The notes: generated by a model not told the origin, from the sequence alone. A DNA stretch of 64,000 nucleotides from Trichomonas vaginalis G3 (GCF_026262505.1 NC_067207.1:12430082-12494081), one strand, 5' to 3'. Positions 51,374-62,140 are shown, numbered from the stretch's first letter. A program made the numbers and translations.

Positions 51374-54300
51374 ATGAGTTTATATGGATTTGATCCGTTA
51401 GTTGAAGATAATACATTTAGTGATAAGGAGACACATGATATAACATCATCTCTTCCAGAAATCGAAATTCCGTTGCATCTTCTTTTCAGATCTCAAATTC
51501 GTTGGAATGCTAAATTAATAGCTAATACTGCCGTAGCGCTTTCACCGCACTTCATCAATCTGTACCAACAACGTAAGAAAGGTGATGCATTTAAGCTTTA
51601 TTGTTCAATTTTCATAGGTGATGTTACTTTACTAGGATATACAGAAGAAAAGTATGTTTTGGTTCAATCAAACACACAGAACATCATCTTCTATGCAACA
51701 CAAGGCTTGAAATTTGCACAATTACTTTATCGTAACTATCAATTATCTTTTTCTGCATTAATGGATAAGAATTTACTCACTTTGAAATGCCCAGACATAT
51801 CGCTATTCCCTCGTTTAGACCTTCCTCTCTCTCCTTCACAGCAATTCCAGCTTACGTATCTTGCTGCTTGTGTAAAGCTCGGTGTACCTTATAATCACCA
51901 AGTAGTGAGATATGTACATACAATGCTTCTCAGCCAGAACACTATTATCGATATCGCTCAACTTCCTATTGATTATTCAAAGCCACAAGAACAATCAAGC
52001 ATCATCAAGCCTATGTTTACTACTCTAGGAGAAATGAACTTCTTATCCGGTATCTGCTGCTCAGATACGAAGAAGCCAAACCTTATTGACTTAATGACTG
52101 AATTTATTAAGCTCGGAACTAATTTCCGCATTGTACATTTCAACAATTGTGGTATCAATTCTGGTTTTACAAACCTTTCCAGAAATGCAAGAAGCAATTC
52201 CGATTTTAACGTAAATTATTGGGATCTTTCTGGAAACAACCAAATTCATGATATCCAAGCCTTCCCAGAAATTCTTTCTTACAACCAGAGTCCTGTTTTC
52301 CTCCTCAATTTGTCCAGAATGAACATTCCTCCAAAAGTTGCTGCATCAATTTTCGAAGTTATGGCAAGAAATGACAATTTCTATGGTGTAAGGCATCTTT
52401 TCTTGCAGGGATTCCCATTCCAGGACCAAACAGTCCAGAAGAATATCACTACTTTCTTGGAAAACGCAAACAAAGATTCAAGATTGGAATTACAAACTTT
52501 GGATCTTTCAAAATGTGGTCCAGGCATGGATGCTACACTCAGAGCATTCTGTTCTTACAAGACCCAGCTCAAAACTTTGCTTTTGAACGATAATAATATC
52601 ACTCCTTCGGCATTTGAAGTCATTTGCTTTGCTTTGAGAACATTTAACACCATAGAAAAACTTGATATTTCAGGAACTAACTTGACTAAGTCGAATTTGG
52701 CAACAATTATCCAAACAATTTCTGAAAATGTCAATATCACTAAGTTTAGGATAATTATGGATAGGATGGCTATCAGTAGTGATGGATTGCTTCCTATTTT
52801 GCGCGCATTCCTTTCTTCAAGGCGTGAAAAGTGGATTGAAATTTCCTTGAACGGAAATAATATGACATTTGACGATGTTGAACCTTTGCAAGCTTTAGTT
52901 AAGAAGATGCATAACCTCGAAGCAATCTCCCTCAGTAACAATTTCACCGAAAAAATGAAAGGTGTCGGTGAATTACTTGGAAGATTCTTTTTGAACGGTC
53001 ATCTCAAGAAATTAACGATAGAAGGTACGAACGAAAAGAAGCTTGGTCATGAATTATTGCCACTTCTTCAAGCGGCAAGTCAATGCCAACAACTAGAATC
53101 CTTAGATATCTCTGGAAACTGCGGTAAGAACGAAATAATTCCTCTTCTTTCCGCAATTGTTTCTCAGTGCAAGAACCTGAAGTCATTGAAGATGGATGGC
53201 AACCAAATAAACCAGTTTGAACAGATGGACCAACTTATTACAAGTATCAAGGAAAACGAAAGCGTTATTAGTTTTAGCTATCCTGTCCTTGATGCTAAAC
53301 AATTCGTTGATTCAAAGAAGCAAAAAGACCAAAAAATGTTGATATCTCAAATTTCCAACCAACAAGTTGAAGCTGGAACACATATCAACTGCCATAGACT
53401 TGCACTTAAAATGCCATCAGAACTTCCATTCGAAGCTAACGAAGATGTCCAAGATTTAATCCAAGAAATCACAAGAGACGAAACAAGACATGTACGTGGA
53501 AGAAAACTCATGATTCATTACATGGCTTGCGAGGAGATGCATGTCCCTCTTCCTTTCCAAGCAGAACATCTCTCAGAGCCAGAAAATGTTTTGTTACTTC
53601 AAAACACAGAAAAAATCAAAGTTTACGAAACTCCTTCTTTGGAGAAATATGTCGAAGAAGACAAAGATAACTACAAAGGAATTCCATTCACAACAATGAA
53701 TCCTGACTTCAATACTTTGTTTGCTAATGAAAACTCCTCAGAAAATGAACAGAAACAAAAAGAAAGTGAAGTGAAACAAAGTGAAGTGGTCGCAACCAAA
53801 GAAAGGGCTATTTTCTTGTTCAATGAAGAAGAAGCGGAGAAACATGAAGATGAAGAAGAGAAGAAACCAAAGAAGAAAGCTCCACCTTTGAAGAAGAAAC
53901 AAATCAAAGATAATGATGATGACGAAGATTACAAGAACATCAAGAGAAGAGTTGATGATGACAGTGAAGATGATTTCGAAATTAAGACAAGAAGAATCTC
54001 AAAGAAAGAATTACAAAGAATTCTTCCAATTGATGCTGAAATTTCTGACAGTTCTGATGATTACGATGATAATTACGTGGATCCAAGTGAAAAGGCTCCG
54101 AAATTCGTTCGTAAATCAATCGAAGATGATGATGAGGAACCACCAATGCCTGTCAAAAAGTCAAAACCGTCCAAACCGTCGAAGGCAAGTCTAAAATTGT
54201 CAGAAAGTTCATCGGCACCAGAAAAACCGAAACCAAAGCCAGTTAAAAAGCTTTCCATTGGAACACCACAAGTAGAAATCAACAGGATTCGAGTTGAGTC

Positions 54301-54754
54301 AGAATCCGAAACTGAAGAAGAAGAGGAAGAAGAAATTCCACTTCCTCCTTCACCTTTGAAGATGAAGAATCCAGCTCCACCAATTTCTCCTCCTCCTGTC
54401 GAAGTTCCAAAAATACAAAAGAAGAAATTCCAGTTTTCTGACAGCGATGATTATAACCAATCTCCACCATCTCCACCAGCTGAAGTTAAGCCTCTCATGC
54501 AACCGAAGCCAAAGCCAAATAAGATGAGACCACCTCCAATGCACGAGAATCCATTCAAGAAACCTTCTCCCCAAAAGAAACAACCTGTAAAGCCAAAGAA
54601 ACTCGAAATCAATGACTCAAGTGATGATGATATCGATGTTCCTCCTCCACCACACATCAGAGAAATAGTGAAGAATGGAAACAAAGGTCCTTCACCTTCT
54701 AAGATTCCTGTTTACAATAGGAATCAATTCCAATTCTCTGATTCAGATGAATGA
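51374..54754 (+). CDS. CARMIL-like leucine-rich-repeat protein with long acidic/proline-rich tail
   Basis: The 1,126-residue protein has an N-terminal PH-like region (residues about 25-130). Ribonuclease-inhibitor-type leucine-rich repeats follow at about 220-640, with LxLSxxxL patterns such as LDLSKCGPGMD, LLLNDNNITPSAFEV, LDISGTNL and LDISGNCG. Then comes a disordered tail rich in Lys, Glu, Ser and Pro. This order resembles CARMIL proteins, which bind actin capping protein and regulate actin assembly; the capping-protein motif was not found by eye. The tail repeats the motif FQFSDSD (near residues 1017 and 1120), likely a phosphorylated docking site. It shares a promoter with the minus-strand PAH-like gene. 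Confidence 0.75.
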   Translation: MSLYGFDPLVEDNTFSDKETHDITSSLPEIEIPLHLLFRSQIRWNAKLIANTAVALSPHFINLYQQRKKGDAFKLYCSIFIGDVTLLGYTEEKYVLVQSNTQNIIFYATQGLKFAQLLYRNYQLSFSALMDKNLLTLKCPDISLFPRLDLPLSPSQQFQLTYLAACVKLGVPYNHQVVRYVHTMLLSQNTIIDIAQLPIDYSKPQEQSSIIKPMFTTLGEMNFLSGICCSDTKKPNLIDLMTEFIKLGTNFRIVHFNNCGINSGFTNLSRNARSNSDFNVNYWDLSGNNQIHDIQAFPEILSYNQSPVFLLNLSRMNIPPKVAASIFEVMARNDNFYGVRHLFLQGFPFQDQTVQKNITTFLENANKDSRLELQTLDLSKCGPGMDATLRAFCSYKTQLKTLLLNDNNITPSAFEVICFALRTFNTIEKLDISGTNLTKSNLATIIQTISENVNITKFRIIMDRMAISSDGLLPILRAFLSSRREKWIEISLNGNNMTFDDVEPLQALVKKMHNLEAISLSNNFTEKMKGVGELLGRFFLNGHLKKLTIEGTNEKKLGHELLPLLQAASQCQQLESLDISGNCGKNEIIPLLSAIVSQCKNLKSLKMDGNQINQFEQMDQLITSIKENESVISFSYPVLDAKQFVDSKKQKDQKMLISQISNQQVEAGTHINCHRLALKMPSELPFEANEDVQDLIQEITRDETRHVRGRKLMIHYMACEEMHVPLPFQAEHLSEPENVLLLQNTEKIKVYETPSLEKYVEEDKDNYKGIPFTTMNPDFNTLFANENSSENEQKQKESEVKQSEVVATKERAIFLFNEEEAEKHEDEEEKKPKKKAPPLKKKQIKDNDDDEDYKNIKRRVDDDSEDDFEIKTRRISKKELQRILPIDAEISDSSDDYDDNYVDPSEKAPKFVRKSIEDDDEEPPMPVKKSKPSKPSKASLKLSESSSAPEKPKPKPVKKLSIGTPQVEINRIRVESESETEEEEEEEIPLPPSPLKMKNPAPPISPPPVEVPKIQKKKFQFSDSDDYNQSPPSPPAEVKPLMQPKPKPNKMRPPPMHENPFKKPSPQKKQPVKPKKLEINDSSDDDIDVPPPPHIREIVKNGNKGPSPSKIPVYNRNQFQFSDSDE

Positions 54755-55055
54755 AAGAAAAAATTTTTTATTGTTTTATTTTATTGTGTGAAAAACTTTT
54801 AAAAAAGGATTTTATTTCAACATTTTTAAATTAATTCTTCTTATCTATAGCAATGAACTATGATTTCATTAATTAGCTGAAGTTAAAGATATATTTTTGA
54901 CAATATTTCTGCAATTTTGACACTTTACATATCAAATTGTCAAAAGTTAAAAGAAAAATCAAACGCAAACCAAAAGATATATACTAACAATAGATAAATA
55001 ATAGAGATTTTGATAAATTTGATTGTTTTTATCCATAATTTAGCATTGCAGATAA
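54755..55055. other. Intergenic region without recognised gene
   Basis: This is a short AT-rich spacer between plus-strand genes. No RNA gene or repeat was recognised. Confidence 0.4.
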
Positions 55056-57323
55056 ATGCAATGCACAGGAGACATGGTTGATATGTCTGATTTCTATCAT
55101 AATTTGAATGATTCTGATATTAATAACGGTGATGCAGAAAAACTCCTCCAAGCATTCATCTGTACAGCTGATCCAAAAATTGGAAGGGATAATCCAACCT
55201 CAATAACACTAGAAATGTTATTAAGAAAATCAAAATACTTCAAAGTGTATGTTGGTCGCAACAATGCCTTTGCGTATATGGAGCATTACATCAAAGAGAT
55301 TTCAAAATTAGAGAAAATACTATCAATATTCAATGTACCAAGTGATCCAGACTATTTATATGTAGAAACAGAAACATTTTTCTCATTAGACAAGTATTTT
55401 TCCGATTTAATATACAAAATCCCTGCACCTATTGAAATTATTAAGAATTTTTGCAATTATTTCAGATTCCACACTATCACATACAAAGACCAACTATTTG
55501 GTTCATTCACTTGCCCTCCTTTTATTGATGAACCAGCACAAATTATAGATATAGACTTAATTCGCGGAAAAGCAATTATAAAGAATCGCTCATTAGTTAA
55601 TACAGATTTCAATAGCAAAGAATTTACCTCAAAACAACTTTCCGAAATTATTTCTTCAGAAACCAAGCCGAAATTAAAAGATATTATAGTCAAAACATCA
55701 TTTTCAGGAGATTCCACAAAAGGGGTGCTATACAAAGGAGCCACATTCATTGGAGAATTTCAAATTCAACAAATCGACTTAAGAATACTAAAAACATGGA
55801 GTTCTTCAATTACCACTGAACAGATGGACTCATTGTTAGATGAGACAGCTACTCGTATCGAAGTCAATGAGTGCTTTTCACTATTTTCAGGTGCATTAAT
55901 TAAATTCTTTCCAAAGATCAAAGCATTGCCTGTTAAAGTTGCTAAACCAAAGCCAAGTGTTGTTAAACAACCGGTTAAGCCGGCTCAAAAGCCAAGACCA
56001 CGTCCGAAACCTAAAGATGAATTTGCTCTTTTAGAAAAGGAGCTAAATAACAAAATACTAAACAAAAGATTCGGTACTTCAGTATTTCACTACGAAGGAC
56101 AGGTCGACCAGCTTGAAAACGAAGATCTTGAGCGAGCTCTTAGGATTTGCCAGTCCTGCTTAACAACTTCCAAAGATATAATGAAGGATTTGAATAGACT
56201 GAAGAAGACAGCAACTGATAAACAAACAGATGATCAATCAACTAAAAAAGAAAAATTAATTTCAGATATCGAAAAGCATCTTAAGAATGAAACAGAGAAA
56301 CAGCAGAGATTGCTGGAACTCATCGATAAACTCAATAATAAATTGGATCAAGAGGCCAAATTTTCATTATCAAGTTCATCTGATTCAGAAACCGGCCAAG
56401 ACAGCTCTGACTATGTTGTCAAGTCAAAGTCAAAGTCGGGTTCCAAATCTTCTGAAAATTCCAACAAGATTTCGGAGGTCAAAACCGAAATTGTTCCAAA
56501 GGAGTCGATTTCCACCCAAACATCTCCTGAATTTCTTGTTAATCAGTACCAAACTGCTCTCTTTGACATCAAAAACTCAATTACAAAATTATTACAAGAT
56601 CAATTCCAGAAATCCGTCAAAGAAATCAACTCATGCAATGATATATCCAAAACACAGATCAAAGAAATCATTGTTTCTGTTATTGGAGAATTTCATATTC
56701 ATGATAGCGAAACTTTATCAAAATTACTTCTTCCTAAGTTAGATCTCATTTCTAAGCATCATGAATCATATTTCATTGCTCAGAAACGAACTTTCAACAC
56801 GATTTACAAATTAATTCAAGAAACTTTGGCTAATTACGAGAAATTGTTCACAAAGAAGTTCGATGTCAATGATGCAGTCCATGTGTCTAATATTCAAGAC
56901 ATTGTATGCGAAATTCTTGAAGCTACAAAAAATCATCAAATTATTAAGATTCCGAACCAGATTGTTTACAGAAATCCAGCTGATTTGGCTCCATTATTCA
57001 GTGGAGATATAAGTACTGATTTCGAAATTAATGATCTCGCGATTTTCGAAAACAAAAAAGCAATTGTCACTTTTGTCTCCGGAAATGGCGTTATTATATT
57101 GACAGAAGATAATAAGACAGTGTCTGTGCAGAAGAACATGCTTAAGAAATGCGATCCTGATGGAACTGTCTATGATTCTCAGAAATTCAGAGTTCTCCCT
57201 GGAGATAAAGTTAAAATACCTGATGAAGCTGTTGTTATTAATACTTGTGGTGGAATTGCCTTCTGTAGAATTGAAAAATTCGGTGTAATTGTTGCAGTTC
57301 AAGGAAAAGATATTAATTTATAG
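55056..57323 (+). CDS. Protein of unknown function with basic linker and C-terminal beta domain (755 residues)
   Basis: The N-terminal 290 residues look globular. A Pro/Lys-rich linker (KPKPSVVKQPVKPAQKPRPR, split here only as description, residues about 298-325) follows, then helical coiled-coil-prone segments with a Ser/Lys-rich patch (SKSKSGSKSS). The final 85 residues are beta-rich with valine-glycine turns (VTFVSGNGVII, VLPGDKVKIPD, GVIVAVQG), like a small SH3- or KOW-like barrel. No family was recognised. The ATG at 55056 is followed by in-frame ATGs at codons 7 and 10, so the start may be slightly downstream. Confidence 0.65.
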   Translation: MQCTGDMVDMSDFYHNLNDSDINNGDAEKLLQAFICTADPKIGRDNPTSITLEMLLRKSKYFKVYVGRNNAFAYMEHYIKEISKLEKILSIFNVPSDPDYLYVETETFFSLDKYFSDLIYKIPAPIEIIKNFCNYFRFHTITYKDQLFGSFTCPPFIDEPAQIIDIDLIRGKAIIKNRSLVNTDFNSKEFTSKQLSEIISSETKPKLKDIIVKTSFSGDSTKGVLYKGATFIGEFQIQQIDLRILKTWSSSITTEQMDSLLDETATRIEVNECFSLFSGALIKFFPKIKALPVKVAKPKPSVVKQPVKPAQKPRPRPKPKDEFALLEKELNNKILNKRFGTSVFHYEGQVDQLENEDLERALRICQSCLTTSKDIMKDLNRLKKTATDKQTDDQSTKKEKLISDIEKHLKNETEKQQRLLELIDKLNNKLDQEAKFSLSSSSDSETGQDSSDYVVKSKSKSGSKSSENSNKISEVKTEIVPKESISTQTSPEFLVNQYQTALFDIKNSITKLLQDQFQKSVKEINSCNDISKTQIKEIIVSVIGEFHIHDSETLSKLLLPKLDLISKHHESYFIAQKRTFNTIYKLIQETLANYEKLFTKKFDVNDAVHVSNIQDIVCEILEATKNHQIIKIPNQIVYRNPADLAPLFSGDISTDFEINDLAIFENKKAIVTFVSGNGVIILTEDNKTVSVQKNMLKKCDPDGTVYDSQKFRVLPGDKVKIPDEAVVINTCGGIAFCRIEKFGVIVAVQGKDINL

Positions 57324-58119
57324 CATAATTATATGAATAAATGTGTGTATTTTTATAGATTTCGTGTTTTTATATGCTTCAAATACTATAATTGTTGAAT
57401 AGTACTCAATATATACAGTAATAGTAGATGTTAGTATAATAACACTCCAATAAATATGTTAATGTAATTATGGAGACACTACATCCTTAGGGAAAATGCT
57501 GATAAAATTTTTGTTTCCTTGAGATTAGTGATAATAGTCCTTGGCATGTTCCTTAGGAGGAATTTTACTAGGTCATGCAACAATGCAAGGTGTGGATTGA
57601 TTAAGAAAGCTGTCTTGCTGGCATTTGCTTACTCGATTAGATTAATCTAATAGTTTGGAACCAGAACTTCCATTAAATTGAAACGTGCTCATCATATCTG
57701 CTGTTTGCAGAAAGTATCCAACTTTTGCTTTGACTGAGCTCAGGAACCCTTCAAGACCTTTATATCATAGAATAACTGTGTTCAATGAGGAAAATTGTAG
57801 AGTCTCTAACTATTTGAATATCATAAGAGGGATGCATCTCATTTCTGATGTCTTGTGAACTAGTTAAAATATATTTATCGGTTTAACTAGAGCGAACATG
57901 AATTTTGGATATATTATTTAAACATCAATGTAATGGTACTCTGAATGTTGAATGCATTCCAGGCATTAGAGCAATTTTTGCAATTCAATCAAGACAAATC
58001 AATTCAAATGGATACCAAGATAAACAAAAAGTCATATTTAGGTATAGACTAGTGAAATCAGCGTGGTAGCGAATATTTTTTCAAATCCGATTTTGATCAA
58101 AAAGTGACAAAAAATTTCA
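57324..58119. other. Intergenic region with short coding-like relics
   Basis: The base composition is less AT-biased than in other spacers. Three plus-strand stretches are open with protein-like composition but without full genes: about 57469-57651 (RRNFTRSCNNARCG), about 57680-57859 (KYPTFALTELRNPSRPLYHR) and about 57940-58050 (FQALEQFLQFNQDKS). They could be remnants of one decayed gene or repeat. No family was recognised and chance cannot be excluded. Confidence 0.3.
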
Positions 58120-59295
58120 ATGCTGTTCTTTCTGAATTCACTAGCTTTTTCTGACCTGGGTAAGTACTGTCAAGCGCCTAGAAAATCATTCAGCTTCCCA
58201 GATGATAAAAAGCTACTTCATGTCTCTGTTCTTATTAGACACGGCCACAGAACGCCAGAAAAACCACAATTACCAATGAGTGCTCGTGGACATTGGGAAT
58301 GTGATGATGCGAACGCTCCAGCACCACGTTCTGAAGGAGGTCCATCAAAATTTTATAGATATTATGATCAAATTCTCGATCCAGAAATGATTGATTACCC
58401 GCCAAGCTGCCGTGCCGGTGATTTGACAATAGTTGGTCAACAGATGCATATTGATCTTGGTGCAGCATACAGGAAATTCCTTGTTGATGAAAAACACTTT
58501 TTACCACAGAAAATGGATCCAGCTCTCTTCGATTTTTACACATCTCCCATTGAACGAACATTCCGCAGTGCCGAGTCATTCATCGATGGTCTTTATCCAC
58601 CTCTTTCCGACAATGAAGTCCTTACAATTATTTCCGGCACAGCTGCAGCCGCTCCATTGAATCCAAGTGAAACGAACTGTGAGCAAATGAAAGTAGAGCG
58701 TGATGCTTTCCTCGCATCCGACGATTACAAGAATTTGGTCACCGGAATTTGGCCAGACATCAAAGATGCCACACAACAGTACTTCCACGTCATGGAACCA
58801 ACAGTTGATGGTGTCCATTTGATTTGTGGCTGGGCCGTTGCATTCAACTGCAGTGTTGGATCGCAAGTTCCTGTATTTATGGATGACAAGTTCATGAATG
58901 CATGCAGGAAGGAGAACAGATACTCACAATGGGGATTATTCGCATATCTTTCTAATCATTCTGTTGCAGGAGCCCCAATTTACAGACACATCCTTAAAGT
59001 TGCAGAAGATGGCATGAAGAGTGGTAAGAAATTTGCATTACAGAGTGCACATGATACAACACTTGCTGCATTCCTTACTTATCTCGGCGTTCCTCAGGAA
59101 GATGTCACTCCATACGCTTCACATGTCGCTATCACATTCTGGGAAGATAACAGCCAGAATAAGTACATCAAGATTTCACTGAATGGCAATGATCTCATCA
59201 TGCCAGGCTTTGAAGGATCTCCTTACGTTGAATACTCACAGTTCAGGGCTAAATACAACCAATTCCAGGACTTCTGTCCCGAAATTGCTGTATAA
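58120..59295 (+). CDS. Secreted histidine acid phosphatase
   Basis: The 391-residue enzyme hydrolyses phosphomonoesters at acid pH, in a lysosome-like compartment or outside the cell. The active-site motif RHGHRTP is at residues 40-46 (the nucleophile is H41), and the distal proton-donor pair HD is at 311-312 in LQSAHDTTLA. Several cysteines fit disulphide pairing in the secretory pathway. The N-terminus MLFFLNSLAF is a short hydrophobic leader. Length is usual for the family. TTTCAATG surrounds the start codon, implying a very short leader RNA. Acid phosphatases are abundant secreted enzymes of trichomonads. Confidence 0.92.
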   Translation: MLFFLNSLAFSDLGKYCQAPRKSFSFPDDKKLLHVSVLIRHGHRTPEKPQLPMSARGHWECDDANAPAPRSEGGPSKFYRYYDQILDPEMIDYPPSCRAGDLTIVGQQMHIDLGAAYRKFLVDEKHFLPQKMDPALFDFYTSPIERTFRSAESFIDGLYPPLSDNEVLTIISGTAAAAPLNPSETNCEQMKVERDAFLASDDYKNLVTGIWPDIKDATQQYFHVMEPTVDGVHLICGWAVAFNCSVGSQVPVFMDDKFMNACRKENRYSQWGLFAYLSNHSVAGAPIYRHILKVAEDGMKSGKKFALQSAHDTTLAAFLTYLGVPQEDVTPYASHVAITFWEDNSQNKYIKISLNGNDLIMPGFEGSPYVEYSQFRAKYNQFQDFCPEIAV

Positions 59296-59742
59296 ATCAT
59301 CTTTTTGTCATCCCATTTCTTAAATTTATATTTCTTAAAACTTCTGCATTATAACGTTAGAAATAAATTCCACTTCTGAAATCGATTGAAAAGATAGCTT
59401 AGAACTTTAGAATATAAATTAACAAATCAAATACTAGTTTACATCAATAATTTAACTTAATTAAGATAAATTGATGTTATTCCGAATCTTTTTTACATGA
59501 AAATTTTATATTTTCCATATGGTATCTATATTCTACATGTAAAAAAGAATTGAAATTATCAAACAATCAACTGACGTAATCTCACCATGTAAATATATCA
59601 ATAATTGAAAAATCGGGTAACTTATTTTTTATGGAACAAAAATTTTCAATTTCCATTCAAATGAGTCTGGTATAACAGTTCTAATTAATACAAAATGATA
59701 ATACGAGTTGATAACTGCAACTAATAACATAAAATTAAATAA
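59296..59742. other. Intergenic region without recognised gene
   Basis: This is very AT-rich spacer before a 5'-truncated surface-protein frame. No start codon or promoter for that frame was found here. Confidence 0.4.
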
Positions 59743-60699
59743 AATAAGTCTAAAAATAATTTGTACGAAAATTATCAACAATTTTGGGGACGATATTTTA
59801 GTGTCAAAAGCCCAATACCTATTACTAAAACAAATCCTACCATTTCTGATTCTGACAACGCATTTGTTTATAAATCAATTTTTAAAAATTTGCCATACTA
59901 TGCAATTTACTTCAAAAATAGAGATAGTTATTACATATTATCAGAACAAAATGATTTCTCTGATGGTAAGGGTACCATATATATTACAGGGTATTCTCAT
60001 CTTGTTTGTAACCATTTTTATTCTTTTAATAACTCATATAATAGGTTCATATATTGTGAAAATGTGAATAGAACGGTTACTGAAGGTTCTATTACGTCCT
60101 ACGATAATAGTGATGATGGTTCATTATATCAATATAATGGACAAATAAATATTAAAGCAGTGAATTTTTCAAAGTGTCAATCAAATATAGGTTCAGCCAT
60201 TAATTGCAAAAATATTCAAAATGAAGAAAATGTTAGTTGTTGTCACATTGATTCGTGTCAAGCATTAGATCACGCCACAATTTGTTATAATTCATTAAGT
60301 GCAAAACTAATAAAATCTAATATCATAAATAATACTCAAACAAATAATATTTATGTAATAATTTATCTTTGGGGTGCTTCTTTCTATATACTCGATATCG
60401 AAGATTGCATATTTCAGAACAATTGTCATAACGGTAATGGAGTGTATATTTGTTCTGGTTATGAAGCATATATTTATGTCTTCCGAACAAATTCTGATTC
60501 AGATGCAACATTCATATATGGAAGAGGTGCAATATTTATGTCAGAAATGGATACATCTCATTTCGAAAATGACTTCTTCATATGTTTAACACCACAAATA
60601 CTTATTAAATACTATAAACAGAAAACAAAAGCTGTCTTTGATCCATTTTCATATGTCCATCTTTTTTATCTAGTAATGTTTTCTAAAAATAAAAAATAA
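59743..60699 (+). pseudogene. Pmp-like (parallel beta-helix) surface-protein fragment without start
   Basis: The frame is open from 59743 to 60699 but contains no ATG until far inside, so it is 5'-truncated. The product has spaced short repeats of the kind GSAINCKN, FQNNCHNGNGVYICSG and YGRGAIFMSE, with FENDFF after the last. These resemble the GG-A-I and F-x-x-N landmarks of the chlamydial-Pmp-like beta-helix proteins found on trichomonad surfaces. Many potential N-glycosylation sites fit an exposed protein. The end is abrupt, with a Lys-rich tail after a hydrophobic stretch (LFYLVMF). It is probably a decayed gene copy. Confidence 0.5.
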
Positions 60700-60797
60700 A
60701 TTAGAAATTTGTTTTTACTTCAATTTCAAGACATTCTTATAAAAGTATTCTGTGATATGAGTAGCACTGTCATATATTTATTAATTATCTAATTAGA

Positions 60798-61940
60798 TTA
60801 CTTGGCTCCAATAGAAATCAAATAATCTCTTACATTTATGTTCTCTACAAATGAAAGAACTGTATTTCCACCATTATCCATTGCCTCTTTATTAGCTCCA
60901 GCTGATATAAGATATTTAACAACTTCAAGACGACCATATTTTGATGCTTCAATGAGTGGAGTATATCCATCATTATCCTTTGCTTCTTTATCAGCTCCGA
61001 CTGAGATAAGATATTGAACAAGTTCAAGATTACCATTTATTGAAGCCCGAATGAGTGGAGAATATCCATAAATATCCTTTGTTTCTTTGTTAGCTCCAAC
61101 TGAGATAAGATATTTAACTACTTCAAAATGAAGACGTTGTGAGGCATAATTGAGTGGAGTAAATCCATCATTATTCTTTGCTTCTTTGAATGCTCCAGCT
61201 GAGATAAGATATTGAACAACTTCAAGCTGACCTTCTCTCGATGCCAAAATGAGTGGAGTATATCCATACTTATCCTTTGCTTCTTTATCACAGCCAGCTT
61301 CCATGAGAGATTTAACAAGTTTGAGATTTCCTTTTTGACATGCAACATGAAGTACATTCTTTCCATCTTTTGTTGTCTTTTCCAAAAGTCCTTCTTCACA
61401 TGATTTTGAAATGATTTCTTGATCACCTTCTGGACAAAGTTCTTCAAAGAATTTGTAAACATTATAAAAACAATTATATTTCTTAAGTGATGAGATTTTA
61501 GTTAAAAGATTTTGAGAGAGTTTGCTGTCTTCTTGTGCTTGATTCTCTGTATTATTCAAAATTTGAACTTGTTCTTGAGGTTCTTCGATTTCTTCGGAAG
61601 AATTACGCATTTCCGTTCCATTTAACTTTAAAAAATCAATGATTCCATCAAATATTTTCATTTTCATGTATGTTTTGACTGATTTAAGAACTGAAAAGAC
61701 CTCGTCAATGCTTTGGATAGTAACATTCGCATTACGTATATATCTGTATAATTTACTAGCCTTAAGAGTTGATGTAGATTGTTTGAGAAGAGAGATGAAC
61801 TGAGTTGTTGTTAATTTTGCATGTTTCATGATTGTATTGCTGCATTCGAGATCGAATATATCAAAGAAATTATCATTTTGAATATAATCATTGATATGAG
61901 AACCAATGTATTCGAAATTCGGAGTAATACATTGACTCAT
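60798..61940 (-). CDS. Ankyrin-repeat protein with trichomonad N-terminal domain
   Basis: The 380-residue protein starts with the helical domain shared with the damaged paralogue at 24198-25375 (NFEYIGSHINDYI to about residue 110). A polar linker follows (about 111-150), then about six ankyrin repeats (190-380) with the G-TPL-A-S-G-LEVV-YLIS-GA-KEAKD pattern. Repeats differ by few residues, which suggests recent internal duplication. These are intracellular protein-binding scaffolds of a very large trichomonad family; partners are unknown. The frame looks complete. Confidence 0.88.
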   Translation of the reverse strand: MSQCITPNFEYIGSHINDYIQNDNFFDIFDLECSNTIMKHAKLTTTQFISLLKQSTSTLKASKLYRYIRNANVTIQSIDEVFSVLKSVKTYMKMKIFDGIIDFLKLNGTEMRNSSEEIEEPQEQVQILNNTENQAQEDSKLSQNLLTKISSLKKYNCFYNVYKFFEELCPEGDQEIISKSCEEGLLEKTTKDGKNVLHVACQKGNLKLVKSLMEAGCDKEAKDKYGYTPLILASREGQLEVVQYLISAGAFKEAKNNDGFTPLNYASQRLHFEVVKYLISVGANKETKDIYGYSPLIRASINGNLELVQYLISVGADKEAKDNDGYTPLIEASKYGRLEVVKYLISAGANKEAMDNGGNTVLSFVENINVRDYLISIGAK

Positions 61941-62140
61941 TTATCAAAAGTCGTAAATTTACAAAATATCTACAAAATATCAAAAGTCGTAACTTTACAA
62001 AATATCTTAAAAATATTAAAAATTGAAATTTTGATCATAATCAATGAATACTTTGCTTAAATATTATAAATTTCGAAATTAATTGTTTTGAAAACCTCTG
62101 AAAATTAAATTCACGGATTGAAAAAGTATAAGATTTTTTT
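61941..62140. repeat. Short 36-bp direct duplication upstream of the ankyrin gene
   Basis: CAAAAGTCGTAAATTTACAAAATATCT at 61945 recurs as CAAAAGTCGTAACTTTACAAAATATCT at 61981, with one mismatch. It sits directly upstream of the ankyrin gene start codon (61940), so it falls in the presumed promoter or leader. Confidence 0.6.

Noticed and set aside
53671-54684. Several minus-strand frames rich in Ser, Phe and Gly opposite the LRR protein tail
   Set aside because: They are shadows of the Lys/Glu/Pro/Ser-rich coding tail on the plus strand.
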